A stretch of 64,000 bases of DNA, from positions 1 through 64,000 of the forward strand of contig NZ_CANMDS010000002.1 in NCBI RefSeq assembly GCF_947496725.1, read 5' to 3'. Source of the DNA: an uncultured Dokdonia sp. (lineage in GTDB: Bacteria; Bacteroidota; Bacteroidia; Flavobacteriales; Flavobacteriaceae). Below the pieces are notes generated by a model. It worked only from the letters and a program-made list of their open reading frames with translations. It made no database searches and was not told where the DNA came from. Each line of letters opens with the position of its first letter. Position 1 is the first letter of the stretch. Shown here one piece after another: positions 63,688 to 64,000 of the stretch. The translations under genes and the position numbers were made by a program.

Positions 63688-64000
63688 ATGAAAACGCTAT
63701 TGCTACTTGCTGCTACCCTGGGAACACTCACAAACAGTATCGCAGGAGAACTTAAAGTGGAGAATTACGCTTTCGCGAAAGCGGAAACCTCATCACTACA
63801 CATCTCTACACCAAAACCTGACGCAAATACCATAAAAGTCGCTTTGCTGCTGGACACCTCAAATAGTATGGATGGTCTTATAGACCAGGCAAGGGCTCAA
63901 CTCTGGGAACTTGTAAACGAGCTCGCACTTGCAAAATGCGGCAATGACTCACAACCAGATCTTAAAATTGCCCTTTATGAATACGGTAATGATCGCCTTA
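63688..64000 (+). CDS. Secreted VWA-domain protein, truncated by window end
   Basis: The first 104 residues are visible. A signal peptide (LLLLAATLGTLTNSIAG) is followed by a short linker in which the dispersed palindrome encodes AFAKA at residues 28-32. A von Willebrand A domain then begins: VALLLDTSNSMDGLIDQARAQLWELVNEL holds the MIDAS motif DxSxS for metal-dependent adhesion. An octamer TACTTTTG at 63608-63615 could be its -7 element. The rest of the protein, and so its class, is outside the window. Confidence 0.85.
   Translation, partial: MKTLLLLAATLGTLTNSIAGELKVENYAFAKAETSSLHISTPKPDANTIKVALLLDTSNSMDGLIDQARAQLWELVNELALAKCGNDSQPDLKIALYEYGNDRL
63768..63783. repeat. Dispersed palindrome inside the VWA-protein gene
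   Basis: Exact 16-bp copy read in frame as AFAKA just after the predicted signal peptide. Confidence 0.9.

Noticed and set aside
7668-63783. Dispersed palindromes read as rho-independent terminators
   Set aside because: Most lack a following T tract, six lie inside genes, and true terminators with other stems stand beside several of them.
1-64000. CRISPR array, toxin-antitoxin, restriction-modification or other defence cluster
   Set aside because: No regularly spaced direct repeats and no recognisable defence genes were found on either strand.

Overview
The window is chromosomal DNA of a marine-type member of the Flavobacteriaceae (Bacteroidota). The evidence is low GC, promoters of the TANNTTTG class instead of TATAAT, a SusC/SusD pair, many cell-surface proteins of the kind exported by the type IX secretion system (T9SS), a PorG-like/UppS/BamA/OmpH cluster, and tRNA genes without encoded CCA. 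A 16-bp palindrome, CGCTTTCGCGAAAGCG, is scattered through the window (16 exact 14-bp cores). I associate this word with Dokdonia/Krokinobacter-like genomes, but the genus is a guess. No prophage, plasmid, IS element, CRISPR array or rRNA was seen.

Layout. 1-7076 (minus): the first 2,358 codons of a giant secreted adhesin whose C-terminus lies outside the window. 7507-7840: promoter, tRNA-Gly(GCC), tRNA-Leu(TAA), terminator. 7867-10485: mutS. 10923-15233: a SusC/SusD outer-membrane uptake pair with its own terminator. 15373-22131 (minus): a complete tripartite RND efflux operon led by its TetR-type regulator, with a probable operator overlapping the promoter. 22243-29419: polyprenyl synthase, CotH-like lipoprotein, a convergent HPPK-deoxynucleoside kinase fusion, a queuosine-precursor transporter and an AsmA-like protein. 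29420-35958 (minus): a transglutaminase/DUF2569 membrane fusion, a patatin phospholipase and a TonB-receptor-like barrel. 36114-43630: a small unknown protein, der, two tandem LysE-like exporters, a DUF2797 protein, a GH3-like enzyme and an OmpA protein with a PD40 propeller.

43805-47598 (minus) is the proteostasis block clpX, clpP, tig plus a small holin-4-like membrane protein. 47708-52192 (minus) holds a GDSL lipoprotein with a FadL-type porin, an alpha/beta hydrolase and pdxJ. 52262-53809 holds a CBS protein and NAD kinase. 53965-59595 is an envelope-biogenesis operon: PorG-like protein, uppS, bamA and two OmpH/Skp chaperones; murI follows after a terminator. 60499-63440 (minus) is a LytTR response regulator with a TPR-containing histidine kinase. 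The window ends inside a VWA-domain secreted protein.

Most genes are ordinary core or envelope genes. The least explained structure is the dispersed palindrome, which lies both between genes and in frame inside genes (five of six exact coding copies read Ala-Phe-Ala-Lys-Ala). Gene names rest on motifs read by eye; no database search was possible.
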